Notes under the pieces: generated by a model
Seen by the model: the letters and a program-made list of their open reading frames with translations, nothing else
Told to the model about the DNA's origin: nothing
The model's database searches: none
Position numbers and translations under genes: made by a program
In this document: piece after piece, positions 60,770-64,000 of the stretch
How positions within the stretch are numbered: position 1 is the first letter of the stretch
Layout of the letters: each line of letters begins with the position of its first letter
Origin: Dallia pectoralis
Lineage: Eukaryota; Chordata; Actinopteri; Esociformes; Umbridae
Assembly: GCA_029465975.1 (NCBI GenBank)
Contig: CM055755.1
Span: forward strand, 3,907,909 to 3,971,908
Direction of reading: 5' to 3'
Length of the DNA: 64,000 nucleotides

Positions 60770-61814
60770 CTGGGATTCAAACACAAACCAAGCCAGCGGG
60801 GGTGGGGGGGTTAGACATGACTCTGGGTTTTAAACACCATCGTGACAAAACATGCGAAGATGCATGGAAACCACAGCAGCGTCTGATTAAAATGTCTCAA
60901 GACTGAATACAGTTAGTATGCATTGTGACTGATGAATAATTGAATAATTGTTTGCCTGTGTCATTTCCAAAACATTCATGCATTACTGACATAATGGTTG
61001 TAGCCATAACAATTTATCATCATTAGGCATCAGAAATAATTGCGGATCACAGGCAATTTAGCATTATGCTGATTTTATGCAGATATGTTACTTCAAGTAA
61101 CCGCATAAATCAACTGGCTTCAGGACATAGTGCAGTAACTGGGATTCGAGCCAATAACCCAACCAAAGAAACGATTTGTATTCATTTCATTTCTCAGTCA
61201 TTTAGCAGGTACTCTTATCCAGAGAGACTTACAGCAACGGATATGGTTAAGCGCCCTACTGTAATATTTTTTACCTTGTCGTTTGAACCAGTGACCTTTT
61301 CGTCACCGGGCCGACACTCTGGGTCGCTAGGCTAACTGCCTACACAAATCACATCGCTTGTATTCACATTGTAACTAACAGAATACCACGAGGGCCAAAA
61401 CCCAGTGTCGGTACTATGTCCTGACACGTTAATAATTGACACAGAGTTACAGTACTATAACAATAGAATAACACAGATAGGCAGGGTAGGCCACTTCACA
61501 CACACATACACACACACACAGACCCACGCACAAATGAACTTGGGCCTGAATGTAAAACCAAACGCACCGGTCGGAGTACTGATCTAGGATCAGATGACAG
61601 GACCGTGTTGGCCCTGCTGATCCTAAAACAGATATCCTCCTCCCAGATTGAACACAGGCCCCTACCAAGACCGGGTCGGCGGGTGACATCCTGAGAGGGT
61701 AAAGCCGGGTCGTGATGGGGGGGTGTAGTCACGGTGACGTTAACGTAGACACACACGTTGATTTACCGGCAAAGGTGGGGCAAAAGGGCACGCCCACAGC
61801 CAGGGGGGTAATAC
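60770..61814 (-). other. igsf11: igsf11 intron between C2a and C2b exons
   Basis: 1.05 kb with donor GTATTA and acceptor CAG. This is the one complete igsf11 intron without a minisatellite. It contains an interspersed-repeat fragment (61190-61342), a short CA run (61498-61520) and the word gatctaggatcag at about 61581, a motif I associate with fish dispersed repeats. Confidence 0.9.
61190..61342. mobile_element. Fish interspersed repeat fragment
   Basis: Contains catttagcaggtactcttat then ccagagagacttacag, and later gaaccagtgaccttttcg ... tcgctaggctaactgcc. The first pair of words is the well-known dispersed fish motif 'catttagcagacgctcttatccagagcgacttaca' in mutated form. Non-coding; class uncertain. 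Confidence 0.6.
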
Positions 61815-61970
61815 CTTGCATGGCAGTGTGTGGCAGCCTGGGCAGAGACTCCAGCTTCTCCCAGTCGTAGATGGGCGTGGGGATGCCCTCCTCACTGGCA
61901 CATAACAGCATGATGTCGGAGCCCACGTCCAACGTGCCCTGGATACGACACACTGGCATCGATGGGGGCA
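61815..61970 (-). CDS. igsf11: igsf11 exon for the first half of the C2 Ig domain
   Basis: Seen: acceptor tctgcccag, 156 bp, phase 1 at both ends, donor CAAG|GTATTA. It encodes V-P-P-S-M-P-V-C-R-I-Q-G-T-L-D-V-G-S-D-I, then M-L-L-C-A-S-E-E-G-I-P with the first C2-domain cysteine, then P-I-Y-D-W-E-K-L with the buried Ig tryptophan, and ends H-T-A-M-Q. Known: C-x-I-Q-G-x-x-D-x-G-S-D-x-x-L-L-C-x-S-E-E-G-I-P and W-E-K-L are strongly conserved in IGSF11. A cysteine close to the domain start (P-V-C-R-I-Q) is also family-typical, pairing with the later C-L-L cysteine in CTX/CAR relatives. D where mammals have a leucine before W-E-K-L is a local difference. Confidence 0.95.
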
Positions 61971-62031
61971 CTGGGCAGACCGAACGGGTAGAGAAAGGGG
62001 CATGGTTAATACCCCGCTGCCAGCTGTCTAT

Positions 62032-62170
62032 CACACTCATCCATTTATGGTCTGTCACACTCATCCATTTATGGTCTGTCACACTCATCCATTTATGGTC
62101 TGTCACACTCATCCATTTATGGTCTATCACACTCATCCATTTATGGTCTATCACACTCATCCGTTTACGG
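62032..62170. repeat. 24-bp minisatellite, about 6 copies
   Basis: Unit cacactcatccatttatggt then ctgt or ctat. Period 24 keeps both strands open. The minus frame reads through into the C2a exon but is intronic here. Confidence 0.95.
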
Positions 62171-62237
62171 TAAATTCCATTCATCCTGGTCAGTGGCCAC
62201 CAAGTTATTTTACCCATGTATACTTATACTGGTTCTA

Positions 62238-62345
62238 GAGCCCTAGTGGTAGTGTTCTAGAGCCCTAGTGGTAGTGTTCTAGAGCCCTAGTGGTAGTGTT
62301 CTAGAGCCCTAGTGGTAGTGTTCTAGAGCCCTAGTGGTAGTGGTA
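62238..62345. repeat. 22-bp minisatellite, about 5 copies, abutting a splice donor
   Basis: Unit gttctagagccctagtggta then gt. Ends 7-8 bp before the igsf11 V-exon boundary at 62353, so in transcript orientation the array begins within about 8 bp of the donor. Confidence 0.95.
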
Positions 62346-62352
62346 GTTTTAC

Positions 62353-62560
62353 CCAGCACGGTGAGGCCGATCACCCCGATGTTACGGCCTCCTCTGTCGG
62401 GCAGATTGTTGACCAGGCACTGGTAGGTCCCCGTGTCTGACAGCTGGGTGTTGTTGATGAAGATAGAGGCACGTGTGCTGGGCATAGTGTCCACAAAACC
62501 CACCCGGCCGTTCAGGTGGTTGGCGAGGCTAAACACCTGGCCACCTTGGTAGATGATCAC
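62353..62560 (-). CDS. igsf11: igsf11 exon for the second half of the V-type Ig domain
   Basis: Seen: acceptor cctctccacag, 208 bp, phase 0-in and phase 1-out, donor CTGG|GTAAAA. It encodes V-I-I-Y-Q-G-G-Q-V-F, then G-R-V-G-F-V-D-T-M-P-S-T, then S-I-F-I-N-N-T-Q-L-S-D-T-G-T-Y-Q-C with the N-N-T glycosylation sequon and the D-x-G-x-Y-x-C motif carrying the second V-domain cysteine, then L-V-N-N-L-P-D-R-G-G-R-N-I-G-V and L-T-V-L. Known: the Q-L-S-D-T-G-T-Y-Q-C-L-V-N-N-L-P-D block is nearly invariant in IGSF11. The first V-domain cysteine and the core tryptophan belong to the preceding exon, which is not in the window. An ATG upstream in the same frame (62638) is intronic. Confidence 0.95.
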
Positions 62561-62975
62561 CTGTGGAGAGGAGCAGAGAGGCAGAGGAGGCTTCATCAAC
62601 GTCTCCATGTGAAACATCCGGCTGACAAAGATTGGCATTTATTAAGAATGTGCACATGAACACTTTTACTTTGGCGAATCAGCAGTCCTTTTTTGCTACT
62701 TTTGAGTTATTTAGGTCCAACTTACTGGCCACTTGTATTTAGTCAGGGGTGGTATGAATTTTTTGGGGGCACAATTCTGTAAACATCTTTTTGGCATTAA
62801 AGAGAAAGTTTAACATTTTCTTATAAAATGTGTAATAAAAGGCAATACGAGTTAATTCCAACCAATCGTCAGTCCCCTCACCAATGGTGTCGCTTTTAGA
62901 TACAGGTGGGGAAAATAGACGCCAAAGGCACGCACGAGTACTGTGATCACTGGAGAGTGCATTGGCAACATACTG

Positions 62976-62990
62976 TCACTAGAGGGCGAC
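62976..62990 (+). promoter_or_regulatory. CTCF-like motif
   Basis: Plus-strand tcactagagggcgac resembles the CTCF core with AGAGGGCG. It lies in an igsf11 intron. Judged by eye only. Confidence 0.38.
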
Positions 62991-63429
62991 ATTGTTCTGC
63001 TACATAACCTGCTGTATAATCTGACAACAGAAACGACTTGGAATCGTCCCTACAATTATTCCATGGTTGTTGGTAGATTACAACACACTGCCCGTGTGCA
63101 GTTGATACATCATATTGTTACAGCTCTTCTTCTAGTAAATTAAGACCGTTTCATTATAACGCACAAAGAAAAATGAGCGGAAAAAAATAAAAAAGTTGAT
63201 TTGCCATGTTGTAGAGTTAGTTTGTTGAACGCTTGGTGTTGCCTCGAACTCAGACTGACCTCTCACACACGGGCACATTTTAAATAAAAAACAACGAACC
63301 CTCCAGCCGGGCACACAGGAACATACAAGAGGAACCAGCGAGGCCGTTCAGCATTGTCTGTAAGAGCACCCATTGAGCTGTGCTGATCAAAGGGCTAGGC
63401 AGCCAGAGAACCAGCTCAGAAGTCTTAGA

Positions 63430-63778
63430 AAATCCCCCCCCGCCTCCATTACTCCCTCCATCTCTCTCTCTCCTTCCCTTCCTCCATCTCTCACTACATC
63501 TCTCTCTCCCTCCCTCCAACTTTCCTTCCTCCCCTATATCTCCCTCTCTCTCTCCATCTCTCTCTCTCTCCATCTCTCTCTCCCTCTCTCCCTCCCTCTC
63601 TCTCTCCCTCTCTCTCTCCTCTCTCTCTCCCTCCCTCTCTCTCTCTCCCTCTCTCTCTCCCTCTCTCTCTCCCTCTCTCTCTCTCTCTGCCCTCTCTCTC
63701 TCTCTCCCTCTCTCTCCCTCTCTCTCTCTCTCTCCCTCTCTCTCTCTGCCCTCTCTCTCTCTGCCCTCTCTCTCTCTG

Positions 63779-63817
<39 letters not shown>

Positions 63818-63850
63818 CCTCTCTCTCACTCTCTCCATCTCTCCCTCCCT
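63430..63850. repeat. Long (CT)n polypyrimidine tract
   Basis: About 420 bp with hardly any purine on the plus strand: ctctctccctctctctc words with occasional ccatct or tgcc interruptions. The minus strand is purine-only over long runs and could form triplex (H-DNA) structures. Ser/Leu/Pro and Arg/Glu frames of 155-172 codons are artefacts. Confidence 0.96.
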
Positions 63851-63976
63851 GCTGTTTAACTGCATGTAAATTGCGGCCAGCAATTTCCTGAGAGCTGTAC
63901 TCTTTGTACTTATGTGCAGATGAATAAGCAGTCCTTCAGCTGTGATGAGATCAAACTGCACCGCAACAGAGGATCT

Positions 63977-64000
63977 GTGTGTGTGTGTGTGTGTGTGTGT
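63977..64000. repeat. (GT)n microsatellite at the window edge
   Basis: Pure GT run cut by the end of the window, so its full length is unknown. Confidence 0.9.

Larger units (their letters stand above)
61971..62352 (-). other. igsf11: igsf11 intron between V and C2a exons
   Basis: 382 bp, almost entirely made of two minisatellites (62032-62170 and 62238-62345), with donor GTAAAA and acceptor CAG. Confidence 0.92.
62561..64000 (-). other. igsf11: igsf11 upstream intron, partial
   Basis: No matching upstream V-half or signal-peptide exon was found here. It holds a CTCF-like word at 62976, the long CT tract at 63430-63850 and a GT run reaching the window edge (63977-64000). Confidence 0.75.

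Noticed and set aside
63280..63573. Minus frame with hydrophobic stretch considered as an upstream igsf11 exon
   Set aside because: It lacks the V-domain cysteine/tryptophan pattern expected of the preceding exon, has no matching phase-0 donor, and mostly reads the CT tract.

Overview
The window looks like a gene-poor stretch of a ray-finned fish (teleost) nuclear genome. Four things point there: split vertebrate immunoglobulin-superfamily exons with canonical GT/AG splice sites, very abundant minisatellites and GT/CT microsatellites, long AT-rich non-coding DNA, and fragments of interspersed repeats that I recognise as common in fish. Two of those fragments (37.3 kb and 43.7 kb) resemble a family familiar from salmonids and pikes, so a salmonid/esocid relative is likely, but this rests on memory and not on a search.

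Right-hand 10 kb (about 53.7-64 kb), minus strand: five exons of igsf11 (BT-IgSF/VSIG3), an adhesion receptor. Read right to left they encode the second half of the V-type Ig domain (62353-62560), the C2 Ig domain in two exons (61815-61970 and 60647-60769), the transmembrane segment with an acidic juxtamembrane stretch (58914-59061), and the cytoplasmic tail ending in a PDZ ligand (54200-54716). All junction phases agree and join into one 383-residue open frame. The signal-peptide exon and the first V-half exon are not in the window and should lie to the right.

At 15.4 kb, minus strand: a 67-bp signal-peptide exon ending in a phase-1 donor, which I assign to an alternative first exon of lsamp (IgLON family, GPI-anchored neural adhesion protein). 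The peptide pattern, donor phase, strand and order relative to igsf11 all fit the vertebrate IGSF11-LSAMP neighbourhood. The remaining lsamp exons would lie left of the window.

The rest (about 1-53 kb apart from that exon) is intergenic or first-intron DNA. It holds more than twenty tandem arrays covering roughly a fifth of the window, several CpG-rich patches, five sequences resembling the CTCF core motif, and two promoter-like clusters (48.1 kb and 49.5 kb). Several arrays have a visible higher-order structure. Three of the four complete igsf11 introns, and the proposed lsamp intron, have a minisatellite starting within about 0-250 bp of the splice donor. I found no bacterial-type system, CRISPR array, rRNA, tRNA or intact transposon gene. 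The long open frames inside the arrays are products of repeat periods divisible by three or of low complexity.
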